64,000 bases of DNA, taken from assembly GCF_027744825.2 (NCBI RefSeq), contig NC_071345.1, forward strand, positions 17,454,001 to 17,518,000, given 5' to 3'. Positions 14,482 through 27,509 of the stretch are shown here, piece by piece. The notes beneath the pieces were generated by a model. That model was not told where the DNA came from. It searched no databases and saw only the letters and a list, made by a program, of their open reading frames with translations. Position 1 is the stretch's first letter. The number at the start of each line of letters is the position of its first letter. The position numbers and the translations under genes are program-made. Origin of the DNA: Synchiropus splendidus (taxonomy: Eukaryota; Chordata; Actinopteri; Syngnathiformes; Callionymidae).

Positions 14482-16961
14482 CACTAGTGTGTATGTGCTT
14501 GCGTTGCTTCCATCTTTTCTCACTGAAATGGCTCTAATGTTGCTGTATCACCATCAACATAGAGCAGACAAGTGACCCTAGATGTGGTCAAGCATTTTAA
14601 AAAGTATCACGGGACTGAAAGGCAACGCTGTAATGTCCAAGAGTTTTTAAGGTGACAAAACCTTTTCAAAAATTCTGTTCTGGTACTTCATCACATGCAT
14701 AGAAACACCCCTTCTTGAAGGAACCAGTGACCTACTCTTAGCAGAGGACAAGGGTGAAATGCTTTGTTTTATATTTTTTACGTTTTGGATTTTCCCTTTC
14801 CCAACAGCAGTCACTAACCTGTTAGCAACTGTGAAATACTCCAAGGGCATGTGTGACTCGAAAAGTACAGTTCCATCAGTTTGGATCTCTCTTCTAAAAT
14901 ACCTAAAAATATGTTATCATGGATGATAAATGGTATCCTTAATATTATTCCTTGTAATAATATTATTGATTCCTTATAATAACTAACTAATAAAAAAGTT
15001 AACATTTAAAATAATTAATATAACTTTATGGTTATTGTATGATTTTTAAAAATTTTTTTACTATTATTATTTTTTTTTGTTTTTGTACGGGCCGACTGAG
15101 AATTTGCTCCAAAATCACAAAAAAAAATTTGGGGCTGACAATCGTGAATACAGACCATATCAATATTTACCATCAAACATTTGACTTGAACAATGCCGTG
15201 GAGCCAAAAGCAGCTGATCAAGATGCAATCCGAGTGAGACACAAGCAAACAAAGGAGAAAGTTTTGATATTTAGCGATTTAATGATATTCCATGACATTC
15301 TGTTGCCATCATCACCTGGTCCGTTCCTTCAGGTGTCCAAGCGGCAACACTTACATTTTTGTTTCGTGAGCAGCAGTTGGATGTCACGGTTTCTTCCAAG
15401 AAAACACCCTGACCACCATCATCCCGTTCACTTCCATGTTGTGTGTTTCAAGTTGTTGGGCTTCAGGTGGTTCCTCTCTGCTTATCCGGACTTCAGTATG
15501 ACATAATTTTTATTTTGTACAAACCCATGTTATATAGAAGCAACAATGAATGTCTTCTCAGATGGAACGGCACACTGAAAACTGCACAGAATATGCGTCG
15601 ATTAGAACAGCAAACAATGGCCTTTTGTTACCATTCAGCACAGGCTAGTGTGATGTTTTGCTTTGTGTTTGGTCTCCCTCCCTCATTCATCATCCTCTAC
15701 CTCCTCAGTACATTCCCTTTCAGTCTGAGCCATGAGGCAGCCCAGTAGTGGCAGCAGTACACCGCAGTGAATGGTACAGTCGTGGAAATGTAACACTATA
15801 GAACATGTGATATTTGCTTGTTATTCCCCTTTGAGTTGGCGTTTGAGTCCACGGCCCAGCATGTCTAGGCCATGATCACCCGAGAGGAGTCCGCGGCTCA
15901 TGGCAAGGATGTAGTCCAGATGTTCTTGAGTCAAGCTTCATCCGCGCAAAGCAGGATTCACTAGATGATGTGACCCTCCAGAGTCTGACTGTGCTGGTCT
16001 TTCTGGGTCGGTCAGACTCTCTCGCTCTCTGCTGCTGCTGTTTCTGCTCCCTGAGGGCACGGCTGCTGGTCAGCGCGGCCACATGACTTGAGGCTATGGG
16101 TAAACCCAGGCAGGTCTTGGGCCAAGTAGTGCCGCCACAAATTTGCAGTTAGGTGGCGTGACAGGTCCTTGTGATGGGACTTTATCTGATTCGATCCGAG
16201 AAGCACTAATCCGACGGGCTGGTTGAGACGGGTTGGGACTCTGGTGTCCCATTAAGTTTGGCCTGGAGGATCATAAGGTTACAATTTCAAGAGTCTTTGG
16301 ATAGCTGGGGGTAATGGGAGCTGAAGGTCCACTGGGCAGAGAGACTGCGGCGATGGGAAAATTTTACTTTTTGAAATGGAATGTAATTGCTATCATGACT
16401 CATGATTCAGGAATCAATCGTCTGTTTTTGCTTTTGGAATGTCATCTGATAGCGTTATCATTATTGGGTCTGGAGCGTTCTATAAGAGAACTCTCTCAAA
16501 CAACATACAAATATTGAATCTCTAAACCGATCTCTCGCTGCATAACATAATCTTGGAGCAACAATCTTGTCACTTGATCATTGGCAGCAGAATGTAGCAA
16601 CATACACAAGCTAAAGATCAGGGGACATATATTACTGCTCTGATGTGTTGTCAGATGAAGGACAGGTTCTCATGACCTCACCTAAGAAGCCTGTGTGGCT
16701 GTGTAGTCCTGAAACGGTACTGCCCCCTGCTGTCCCATCATTCTCTGTTAATGATATCCGTGATATTTCCTCTGCCAAGAAGGCGCATTTATAGTTATAA
16801 GAACAAAATAGATGTAAGATAAGAATATTCGGTTGGGGAAAAAAAGCCTACTGGTGAATTTAGTGGGGGTCTGCAGATGCCCAGCTTGAGCCTGGGCCTT
16901 TGAAAAATAAAAAATATATATTAAATAAAATAAATATTACCCTTTTAGGCTTTTAGGCCTT
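14480..16961. other. gene-free intergenic DNA
   Basis: Contains an AT-rich block at 14930-15060. The longest open frame (15039-15506, + strand) has ordinary composition for chance sequence and no domain. Bases 15840-16330 are more GC-rich and complex, with no splice-flanked coding exon seen. A one-mismatch CTCF motif is at 16722-16733. Confidence 0.55.
16722..16733 (-). promoter_or_regulatory. CTCF-like motif, one mismatch
   Basis: The reverse complement reads ACAGCAGGGGGC, which differs from the core only at its first base. It faces the + strand site at 8272, a convergent pair about 8.4 kb apart. Confidence 0.4.
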
Positions 16962-17044
16962 AAAATAAAAATAAAAATAAAAATAAAAATAAAAATAAAA
17001 ATAAAAATAAAAATAAAAATAAAAATAAAAATAAAAATAAAAAT
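16962..17044. repeat. (AAAAT)n pentanucleotide microsatellite
   Basis: About sixteen nearly perfect AAAAT units. Its reverse strand gives alternating Phe-Ile, Phe-Tyr or Phe-Leu open frames in all three frames, which are not genes. It directly abuts the SINE-like copy beginning at about 17065. Confidence 0.95.
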
Positions 17045-17064
17045 TGTGTGTATGTATTTTTGTG

Positions 17065-17275
17065 TGTATGCATGAGTGGTCGTCCTGTGTCTGAGGGGTG
17101 CCTGGTTCGAGGCCGCTCCTGACGTGTCCCTGAGCAAGACACTTAACCCTGGTTTGCTCCTGATGGTTCAGATGGCGCGCTGCGTCGCAGCCTACTGCCG
17201 TCAGTGTGTGAATGTGTGTGTGAATGGGTGAAGTAAGTAAGAGCCATTTACCATTTTTTAGTGAAAACTGCAAAG
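17065..17275 (+). mobile_element. SINE-like tRNA-headed repeat, copy 1
   Basis: GAGTGGTCGTCC is followed by GGTTCGAGGCC, like the A- and B-box region of a tRNA-derived head. Then come GAGCAAGACACTTAACCCTG, GGTTTGCTCCTGATGGTTCA and GTGAATGGGTGAA. The same body is at 21146-21345. Such elements depend on LINE enzymes for movement. Confidence 0.6.
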
Positions 17276-20200
17276 GGCCAGAGACCGGACTGAAGACAGA
17301 CTCATTACAGTAACACCAAATACTTCCCACTATTTACAGTGTTGTAGCTTCAGAACTGCAACAGTGCCGTTGAAACTCTCACCACTCCAGAAGATCTGAC
17401 TCTAACGCTGGACAGCTACCTCATAGCAAGCATTATAAATGTGGTAAATACAGCTCGCGATAAACTGAAACAAATACATTTTAAAAATGAAAACCTGATG
17501 ACCATGTGCAGGTAAGTCCTGCTGGACACTGGCGCACGTTCACTAATTCAGGACACTTACCTCAGAGACATAACTCACAGCCTGCAGGCAGCCTTGTTCA
17601 AATGTAAACTGATGTGATCAGATTCAATTATGTCCGCTGGACATATTCCCATTAGATCTTTTTTTTTTTTTTCTTCCTCGGATCGCCTCCTGAAATTAAT
17701 TGGGTTGCGTTCCAGCCCAGTTTATTGAACATGACACATCTAACGGGCTTGTCTGTGTACCGAACAGCAGACAGTGAGGGGAAGGATGAAAAAAAAAAAA
17801 AAAGAACAATTAATAAGGAATTACTGACCAGTTAATTTGGCAATTATGACCAATTAGCCGCCGTGCGAAAGTGTGAAAACTGCGTCAGGCCTCTGGAACC
17901 CAATGACGGTTTTGACACTGTGACCGGCTATATGCAGATTTATAAGAGATTTGGTGGGATAAATACGTATATGCTCATTGATATAGTCCTAAAATAAGAT
18001 TTATACATCACCTGAATCACTGCGTTGGAAGTTACATTTCAACTTACCTGTGAGATGAAAGTAATTCAATATATCAAATTCAACAATGTAAGTGGTGTTT
18101 GTGGTCCAAATCCAACGGCTCAGAGGTTGTTGACAGGACAAATGTTCTATGCTTCACTTCCCCTCAGTAATAACCTGCATGGTATCATGGCTGACCAACA
18201 ATAATGCTCCATATAGCATCCAATTAAATCCACTTTCCCCTCTCATGTCACACTTCACAAAATGGGATTAAAATACAACAGTATTGTGATGAATTAAAAG
18301 ATGCTGAATATGTTTATTAGGAAGTGCTGAGGAGTTCCAAGCAACGATCAGTCTCTTCATATAGTCCCATGAAAATGAGTTCCTCATTCACCTCTGTTTA
18401 CTGCTGCCCTCATGGGAATCAGGTGTTGTGAAGGATGGAAGCAGAAAGACCTGAACTGATTTTGTCTTCTATGTATGTGAGTTTTTCATATTCTCCAGGT
18501 GAATAGAGCATATCAAAAGCTATCTTCCTATGTTTTAAATTGCCTCAGACCTTTCACACACTTGGACCTGCAGGGACTGAACACATGACATTTCAGCGTG
18601 ACAGAGTTCTCTCTTGTAGTGTGAGGAGAACTTCTTTATTTTATTACTAAGGAATCACCCCAGGAGGACTCCCCTCAAGATTTGGGCTATTACTGGGTGA
18701 CCTCAATCTATACACCCGTAAAAGAAAGATGCACATACCATATGTGTATTAGCAAACAGCAAATAGCTTGCTAGCTGGTTCTTGTTGTGGACGGTGTTTC
18801 CTTTCCGACTCATTCCGCCTTTAGTGTTTGCTTCTTCGTTCTTTGCGGTCAACAGCATAGCTGTCTGAACATTTTCCCCGAGCTTCTCTCCGACAGGAAT
18901 GAAAAAAAAAAAGAAAAACCAAACTGAAGCTAGTGCCGTGCAACTTGAAATACTTTTCTTTATTGAAAGTCATAAACTCTTATGGGCTCACCAAGAATTC
19001 CAGAAGTTTACAGTCAAACACCTGTATGATCATGGCGTCCTCTATATTCCAACATACAATCACCAACCAAAGAACCTTGCGCATGCACTGTTAACTCCAA
19101 AAGACAATAATGGCCTTCAAATGAATACCCTTATACATATAAAGCACTAGACCACAAGCAAACAAAACACTTTGGTTCTTACAGTATGGGTGCAAAAGTA
19201 ACCTGCATCAAAGCTTTGTGGGCATATTTCCAGAAGCATGTTATAAATTGGGATTTTGTCCCCTCAAAACATATGTGTTGGTGTAGTGTGTCAGAAGGAA
19301 GCTCATTGTCGAAGGCCAACTGTAGAAGCTACAGTTGCTATTAGAGCGACTAGAAACCTGATGAAGATCCTCTCCCTTTGGAACATATACACCACACCCT
19401 CTTTCTTGAAAAGAAGACATTTTCTAGTTTGGTTTATCAAAGGCAGAAAGTAATCCAAAAGTTGGTGTAGAACTGTGGAGCCTGAAGTTCATCTTTCCAC
19501 AGAGCTGAGCGGCTTTTAGTAAAGGTCGGATCTCATGTCACTTGCAGGTCTCAGGAAGCTCTAACTCCAACTGTGAAGTCAATAGCAAAACCTAGTTTCC
19601 TCCATGGCTTTGTAATGGCTGTTTTCCTGTTGCCTAGACCACTACCAAAAACAACTGTATCATACCATAGACGTGAGAAATTCAGGTTTGGAGAGGAGGC
19701 AGAGAGATTTGGCAGCATGGGAGGTCATTCACGGGACAACATGCCCAGTCAGATTCCCAGCTCTTCGTTTTCAGTGGCAATGACCCGCTGAAACGCTTTA
19801 CAAAAGGGTCAGGATTTTGTTCATAAATGCTGACATCAATAGAATTTAAAACTTTGAGGGGAAGTGCCAAAATCTGTAGGAGTGGTCAGAAGTATCTGGA
19901 TGTGCCCTTGTAGTTTCTCTCCTCAGAGTTTTGATGACGCGCAAACCTTGAAGCGGTGCCGAGCCTCATTCACATGCAGATAAAGGAAGACTTGTATCCC
20001 AAGACTTTAGCTTGACCTCCTTCATACACCGTGAATTGGCTGAATTCAATAGTAGAGTGTTTGCAAGGACTGTGTCTCTTAATTGTCTGAGAAGTTCTTT
20101 TAGAAAAGAGGAAATATCAAAATATCACATTTTCTTTACAATTTCTTAATTTTCCAACCAAACAGTCCATATCAAGAGTTCTTTCTCTGCAACACTTGAG

Positions 20201-21100
20201 TGTGGATTTGTATTTTATTTTAGACAAAGTATTGCATGCTAAGACTAGATGATGACCTTCCTCAAGTGAGAGTATTGATAAGGTCCAATTCTTTAGATTG
20301 TCTGAATTACTATCACAAATGTTCCACTGGAGACATTATTCTTCACTCGTGAGCTGATCTGTTGGTGAGGACTAGTGATTCATTTCATTTCCACTTTGAA
20401 TAAGAATAAGTGTTTATGTGCCTCCTTGAGGAAATTTGCATTTTTTTTCCCAGATCAGTAGGTTCATGTTTGCTGAAGTGTCGCTCGGCCATCAGGTTCC
20501 TTCTGAAGAGAGGTGTGAACAAGCGGGAGACAAGGAGACTGACGTCGCTCAAGTGTCTCCTTGTTAGATGTATCCGCCTTCTCTGGGGCCTGCTTGCTTT
20601 GACCTCTGACCCTCAGCTGCGCTGCTGGATGTTATTATCTGCGGATGACCCTGAGGCAGTGCGCAAACACACGAGTGTCATCACGGCTCACGGATAAACA
20701 ATTTAATACCCGACAAAGTGTGGAGGTCATGCGGTGCTAAACTGCCCTGTGAACAGATGCCAATCTAATAATTGAACTGAACATGTCAAAAAAATCTTTT
20801 AATTATATTTCAATTAACTTTTGTATTTATTTGCATCTTTTCTTGTAGAAAATAATCACCATTTTTTGAGTGGATGAATCTATGTTGTTTGGTAAAAAAT
20901 ATTCACGTTATAACAAATAGTTTTCTGTTATATCAATTATTTCATTTTTTACTAAAGTGAAAAATTCTGTTAATTAGATTGTTATATTTTTTTATTTGTT
21001 TTTTAAATGTTTTACATTTTAAATTTTCCATGCTGTCAGCTCTTAAGTCATTGCAGTTCATCTGTTGAATTGTAACCTTGAACGAGAACACGGAGAACTA
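17276..21100. other. gene-free intergenic DNA
   Basis: Contains a T run near 17660-17672 and A runs near 17789-17802 and 18904-18912. Several short open frames around 18899-19870 lack domains and splice context. Bases 20400-20700 are GC-balanced. Nothing here is assignable to a gene. Confidence 0.55.
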
Positions 21101-21145
21101 ATCCTAACCCCAACCCATTGGCAAAGAGACAAGCAGCTAAAAAAT

Positions 21146-21345
21146 CAGTTTGATCCCTGCTCCTGACGTGTTTGTGTCGTTGTGAGCAAGACACTTAACC
21201 CTGGTTTGCTCCTGATGGTTCAGATGCTGCATCACAGCCTACTGCCATCAGTTTGTGAATGGGTGAATGGGTGACTTATAGTGTAAAGCGCTTTGGTTGC
21301 TGGATAAGCAATGATAAGCTTACAAGTTCATCTACCATACATGGG
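21146..21345 (+). mobile_element. SINE-like tRNA-headed repeat, copy 2
   Basis: CAGTTTGATCCCTGCTC looks like a B box, and is followed by GAGCAAGACACTTAACCCTG, GGTTTGCTCCTGATGGTTCA and AGTGTAAAGCGCTTTGG. It is clearly related to the copy at 17065-17275 but keeps the fuller 3' end. Confidence 0.65.
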
Positions 21346-21439
21346 GCTCGGTGCACTGTGATCATGCTGAATGATCAACTAGTTCACAGTCTGTTGTGTT
21401 AATGCCGTTGTGTTAATACCATTAGATCTTCTTGTGAGA

Positions 21440-21770
21440 AGGAATGCTCAACACTGGACCAGAGGAATCATGATGTGGAGTTGTTTTTAGGAGTGGGGCT
21501 TGGCTCCTTAGTTCCAATGAAAGGACCTTTGAATGCTTCAGGATAAAAACATTTTGGATAACCTTGTGGGAACAGTTTGGCACGTTCCCCTTCCACTTCC
21601 AACATGACTATGGACCAGTGCACAAAGCATGGTCCATAAAGACAAGGAGGACAGAGCCTGGTGTGGATGAACATGACTGGCCTGAACCCGATAGAACATC
21701 TTTGGGATGAATTAGAGCGGAGACTGAGAGCTGAGGACCAGCTACTAGAAACTCGAGGGCTGTGCATCTT
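21440..21770 (+). pseudogene. Tc1/mariner-family transposase relic
   Basis: A decayed stretch of the transposase catalytic region. It preserves DNA equivalents of the Tc1-type run from the Leu-Phe-Leu-Gly strand through the Asn-Pro-Ile-Glu-His-Leu-Trp-Asp motif that carries the second and third acidic residues of the DDE triad; NPIEHLWDELERRL is readable at 21690-21731. Stops and frameshifts break the rest, and no terminal inverted repeats were identified next to it. Non-functional. Confidence 0.8.
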
Positions 21771-23032
21771 CAGTGGTCTCGCATTTCCATTAGCCAAAGA
21801 GTCAATGACACAGAGTGAAACCCAAGACCTTGAGGCCAAATCTGTACTCCCAAGTCATTTTATGCGGCTTATAACTGGTGTCTCTGGAAGAGAAAGATGA
21901 AGCCTGCCGAGTGTAACGTTCATGACTAAATAATAACATTCTATTATGTCTGCATCGCCATGTATTTGAGAAAATGATTAACACCCAGTCCAATCGCAGT
22001 CGGGCTGAACTGTAACAGTCCGGCATTGTGACTTGGATTTTATCTCACTGCTATGTAATCAGTTTCTGTATGATTCACAGTCTGCTCGGGCACATCTTTT
22101 AGGACCTCGGACAGCACTTCTGAACAGTACTGAGAAATCACATGCGTATTTGCTGCTGTGGGGAAAAAAACTCTGTAAGTTAAAAGCCAATGGCCAGAAA
22201 ATGGTGACCGAGGAAGGCATACTACACATCTTCAGTGTGAACCAGTGTCAGTTTTTTGATCCACTGTTGACACCATTCCTCGTCTCTCAAGAGACATTGG
22301 CGATGGCGGGACCATGAACACCACCGTTGCCTCCTAATCTACTGCGTATGTGTTGTTTGACCACGCCACCACCACATCCCTGGACCAGGCGAAGCAAAGC
22401 ATTAGCTCCAGTATGAGCTGCTTATGCACCATCAATGCAAAGAATGCCAGTGTCGCTGTGTGCAGAAGTGGCATCACTTTCTGTCTCTCTGGATGATATT
22501 CCTCTTGAGGATCTGAGTCAGTCAAAATCGCTGTCTCTTAAGCTCCTAGTATGTAACTACAACCTCCCTCATCTCCATATTTTCAACCTCTGTTAGCTCC
22601 AACACTTTAATACAAATACGCCCACAAATGTGGCTTAAATTGCAGATACAGGTGTCTGCCACCTGGTTGAACAAAGCAGTATTGACATTAGGCTTCACAA
22701 TTGCAGCTTGGCAGCATGGGACAGGCAAACAACCCTCTTCAAGTCAGCTTATTGGTATGTTTTATCGGGATGAACTTATTATTAGTTCAACTGAACTCAC
22801 TGTAAAATGCCTTTAATTTAAAGGGTCAGACACAACCTTGCAACTTTACGAACTTCAGGCAGTGTGCTGTGACCACTACGCCCCAGTACTAATGCTTACA
22901 TACTTCGCTAAGGTTTTCATAAACTGATGGTGTATGGACCTGGACAACAAATTGTTGTTACACTTAACACATTAAATTAGATTATTTCAGTGATCAGATG
23001 CATGTTGCGCTGCTCAAATCAGATTTTCCATC
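21771..23032. other. gene-free intergenic DNA
   Basis: No splice-flanked coding exon or named repeat recognised apart from the start of the trinucleotide tract at 23033. Confidence 0.5.
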
Positions 23033-23155
23033 TACTACTGCTACTACTGCTGCTGCTGCCGCTGCTACTACTACTACTACTAATAATAATAATAATAATA
23101 ACAATAATAATAGTAATATAAAAAAATAATAAAAATATCAAAATAACATAATGAA
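23033..23155. repeat. compound trinucleotide microsatellite
   Basis: Runs of CTA and CTG units pass into ATA/AAT units and then imperfect A-rich sequence. The transition from CTG to CTA to AAT looks like stepwise mutation of one triplet tract. Confidence 0.9.
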
Positions 23156-26111
23156 TAATAATGAAACGGATGATCGATATTTTCTGGCTTGAGCACCATT
23201 TTTTGGCAGGTAGTTAGCACTTTGTCAACTACGTTGTACTTGTAAAGGAGTAATGGAGTGACTAGGACTTGTAACTAAAGGGCATTTGTCCGTCATCAGG
23301 ACAGCCATGTCGCACAGAAGAACGAGACACGGGTTGCAAAGCAGGTCGAACAATGACAGATCCATGAGGCATCAGGGAGCTTTGCGTTCCGTCGCTGAAA
23401 AAGGCCAGCAGGACTATGATAACAAGACACTTCCTGGGGGACTTGACAATGAAAAAGTACTTTCACAGGCTTGTTTTGTCCTGTTGTTCTGAGGTCAAGA
23501 CATTAAAAAACAGCCGTGTTTGCCTGCAGCCAAAATAGCATTCCTCCTAACACAGAGGAAACGCAGGACACCGTAGCAAATCAGGAGATTTCTCCACTTG
23601 GATTCAGTCGGATGCACTTTTGCGATGCCTACGTTGGCTCGTGAGGCAATCCTCCCTCCAGGTTAGAAAACTGCACGGGCCCCTTACAGAGCCCAGGGCT
23701 AGGCATTCAGATGGCAGGCGAGCCGCATATTACACACATATGGTGCCGAAACGGATTTAAGAAATAAGCTGTCATCAAATAATCAAATCATTCATGTTTC
23801 ATGGAGCAATAATGGAGGTGTGTGAGCAGATAGGGCCGGGGACCTTCCTGGCAAGATGCCTTTGTGTGAGCTCGGTGCGTCCGGAGACAAAGACTCATGA
23901 CTGCGTCCACATTCTCCTCGCCACAGAAACTATCGTAAATCCCATCTGTCGTCTATTGTATTGCACAGATCCACAAAAATGAGACATATTCTAGCTCCAT
24001 ATTTTTGGGGGGCAGTGTTGCTTCTCCTTTGCAGTTTGGCAATATGAAGCAGCAAGTGTCGACTGTGCCACTGACCGGACGAGTGCTGATCAATTCCCAC
24101 TGGTCCAGATAGGCAGTTAAATGAATTCATTAGCGGCTCAGCTAAGCAGTGGATGGATATGATGCACACTATGCAAGCACTAGAAAAGACAAGCCGAGCT
24201 CCCTGTACTCTGTCTGCACTCATCCCATCAACGTCAACAGATTCCATCGTCTTCACCGAGAAAACAAGTCGGCGAGGAGGGGAAAAAAAATAACACGCAC
24301 CACTCCGCCCACCAAACCCCAGGCTCTGCTTTTTTTAACCCACGCCTCCGCCTCTGCCAGCGCTCCGTCTGCTCGCTACACCCCCCCCCGCCCCACGCCC
24401 ACCCTCCACTTGCAACCCAAGGCCATGCGCCCAGGCTGTGCATGACAGCTCGCAACATCCCCTGCCACAAATGTTTTCCCAAAGCATCCACTTCCGTGAC
24501 CCTATCAGCAGATAAATCCTCCCCACAACCTCTGATGGAGTGCGCCTCTCACTTTTTTTTTTTTTTTTTTCCAATGCGTCAACAATTTCTGGCTGGCTGG
24601 CCTGACACTGCTTCCTGGCGATATCCCTCGTGTGTATGTGTGCATGCACACGTCTTCGGGTGTTTGTACTTATGTTTGAATATATTTACGTCTGTTTTTC
24701 TTCATTTTTTTTTGTGTGTCTACTTTCTGTGAAACGAGTGGGTCTTGTCATTCTTCCATAACTTAATCAGGAGCTACACACAGGAGAGGGCCGCGGCGAT
24801 CATGTTAATGAGGTCCCCTGGCTATGCAGTCATTGAAGTATAATTGACTTGTTCGTCTCTTATCTCTCTAATAGACACTCTGACCCAGAGCACGTTTATT
24901 TCGCTATGAGAAATGTCAAGAAGGATTGGAAGTTTCCTCAGCGTGCCCATTAAAACTGAAGGCATGCCACCCTGTCTCGGCCAGCCGCGGCTGCCATTGG
25001 CTCCCCGCCTCATTATGCAGATGCCAAACGTAAATAAATGATTTGCAGATCGCCGCGGCCCCCACCATCTCCCCCACCCTCGCCTGTCTCGTCCTCCAAA
25101 CTGTGGCCTTCTCTACCAGGAGGACGAGGAGGGAGGGCGCTGGAAGTGAAAATCACGAAACTGTCCGAGGAGCAGCACCGTGATGATTTGTTGCTCCGCG
25201 GCAAACACCAATGCACAAAGGTAGTAATTATAATAAGACATGTCCCTGGCTTGAGAACCTGACGGAGCGCATTGATGTTGTTACCGCCGCGTATGTCTCC
25301 TGGCTTTCAAAAGCCATCACAGTCAAGGAGAGCGGCGCGTAATGTGGAGGCACCAAGAGGCAAGCTGTGTAAGCGGCGCCAGGCGAGGGTGAACCAGTGA
25401 CTGTGCTCACACGCTTGTGGATATGAGGGGAAACATCTGTGCTCATCAGCAGACTACCGCGTCCACCACGTTCTCTCAGGCCAGTCGCAGCTTGGCGCTG
25501 AAATTGCTTTTGTAGACAAAGAATTGTTTTTCTCCGGACCTATTTCTTTCTGGGGCTCGTACGGGACTAGTTCACTGCCGCATAAATGAGAAATGCTGTC
25601 GGCTTGAGCCAAATATGTGGTTATCGCATGGAGGCGCAACAAAATTCCAACAGACTCAATACAATTCCACACTTTTCTTTTTCTTTCGATTAGTAGTCAC
25701 CAAGCATTGTAGAAGAATATTGATCGAGTCTGAATACACTTGTAAAACTACTAGCTAAACTAGAATAAACCAACGTGTCTAAACAATGTCTTTTGCATTT
25801 AAAATTCTATTTTTTTTTTCCCAATGAAACTTAATATATGGGCAAAGACTAGCTTGTCTGTCCATTTATTATACAGAAATAATATAAAAAAAACTAAGGT
25901 TAAATGGAAATATAAAAGATATAGATGCATGTTGCGCATATAAGTATAATAAATCTTATCTTTGCAATACACGTATGCTTTAAAGTATGGGAAATGCTCT
26001 ATATTTATATATATATATATTTATTTTTTTTCAAATAAGAGGACCTTAGAGATGAGACATACTGTATGTGCATGTATATACAGTTCATCATGTACCTGTA
26101 AATACACATCT
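23156..26111. other. gene-free block, partly complex sequence
   Basis: Bases 23280-25450 are GC-balanced with few repeats apart from a T run at 24553-24570. They include a passage at 24790-25055 with homeodomain-like and octamer-like words (GTTAATGAG, ATTATGCAGAT, AAATGATTTGCAGAT). Bases 25670-26070 are AT-rich with a TA run at about 25999-26013. The complex part is a candidate conserved non-coding block; conservation cannot be tested here. Confidence 0.4.
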
Positions 26112-26135
26112 ATTTTGAACCCATGGGTTCAAAAT
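26112..26135. repeat. perfect 24-base palindrome
   Basis: ATTTTGAACCCA is followed immediately by its reverse complement TGGGTTCAAAAT, with no loop. The neighbouring bases stop matching on both sides. Confidence 0.9.
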
Positions 26136-26253
26136 CCCATGATCAACTCTTTGGTCAAATATCCAGAAAGTCCCAGTTCAACCATGGCCACTTTGGCCAA
26201 CCCATTCAAATTCTTTCTACCATCTTCCATGGCAGAACCATAATCTTAAGCCT

Positions 26254-26335
26254 CCAGATAAGATAAGAAAATCCTTTATTGGTCTCACAGGTGCGGTACA
26301 ACATCATCGCAGTATGAAATGCAGGTCACAAACAG
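26254..26335. repeat. retrotransposon 3'-end-like fragment
   Basis: AGATAAGATAAG followed by AAATCCTTTATTGGTCTCAC and CAGGTGCGGTACAACATCAT resembles the 3' tail of a teleost non-LTR element, related to the piece near 1688-1770. Confidence 0.5.
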
Positions 26336-27509
26336 AGGTCAGTTGTTTTGCGTAAACACCAAAAAATCTATACTTAGTATTTGTTATTGAATTTTAATTA
26401 ATAAAATAATTCATAGAAAATAACAGTGAAGCTAAATGGAAAGCGTGCGCCGCACTTCTGTCTATGTGGCACAGAGAATAACACCTCTCACTCAGCGAGA
26501 GAAGAAAAGATGTTAAAGTACGGCATGAGAGTGGGATTTTCTACTCCTATATTTTGATGAATGCCATTGAATAAATCTCTACCTGACTGCGACATTTTCC
26601 CTTCAATACCACTTCTATTCATACATTATTCTTCATTATACGCATGTGAGTTTTAAATAAATTCCCCATTGATGTCAACACATCTGCCTACCTGACTCTT
26701 GGCTTCAGCTTTCTCTGTTTACTGTGCGTTCAGACCACGGCGGCTGCATTGTACTCCCTGTGAAATTCTATTTTCTGATGAGCTCCAGTGTGAGCGCGGC
26801 AGTGGCGCTGCCCTGACTTGGAGACATCATTATAGTAATTACCACAAGCTCTAGTAGTTGCAAGCAAATAATTCCGCCGGGTCCATCCCCCCTCTTCTGT
26901 GCAGCAGCTCCGAGCAGGGAAATTATATTTTCCACCAAAGCCTCTTCGCTGTCTGTATTGTGACAGCGGTCATACTCCATCATGTAGCTCCTCTCCCTGC
27001 TACGAATATCCCACAATCGGAGTAATAGCAGAAAAAAAAATGCAACAATGGCAGAAACAGCTTATTAGATCTACTGTTGCATAAATCCAAGTTCAGCCCA
27101 TGAGTACAGAAATCACTTCTTTTTTGAGAATTCTTCATTTTTATATAGATATATGTAACAATTATAGCCAGTAGAAGATCACCTGTGTTGTTTTACATTT
27201 TTGCACAAAGGTCATTACTTACTGTGCACTAGTTAGCATCCTGTAGCAACCAGTTTGTCACCACACTGCTGTTCTGGTCTACTGTTTTTGGAGAGGCATA
27301 ATTCATTCCGCAGTCAGTGATCCCAAGAAATCAAGCAGAACACCGATTCGCTCATCTCTTAATTCTTGTCATGCTAACAACTGTTCACACTGGAAAAACA
27401 CAAGAAATATTTTAGTACAAAATCACAAAAAGCAGTGCTTACATCTTTGTTTTTTTTATTTTCAGATGATAAGTGAGGCAAACATCAGATTAAATCGACA
27501 TCCTCTCCC
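26336..27509. other. gene-free intergenic DNA
   Basis: Bases 26700-26960 are complex and free of repeats, possibly regulatory. The remainder is AT-rich. No coding exon recognised. Confidence 0.45.

Noticed and set aside
15039..15506. 155-residue open frame, + strand
   Set aside because: No domain, no splice context and no codon bias; it starts in AT-rich sequence and looks like a chance frame.
17065..17275. Considered as a genuine tRNA gene because of its B-box-like GGTTCGAGGCC
   Set aside because: No complete cloverleaf could be drawn, and the sequence continues into a repeated non-tRNA body shared with 21146-21345.
16937..17330. Long Phe-Ile/Phe-Tyr/Phe-Leu frames, - strand
   Set aside because: They are translations of the (AAAAT)n microsatellite and the adjoining SINE-like repeat.
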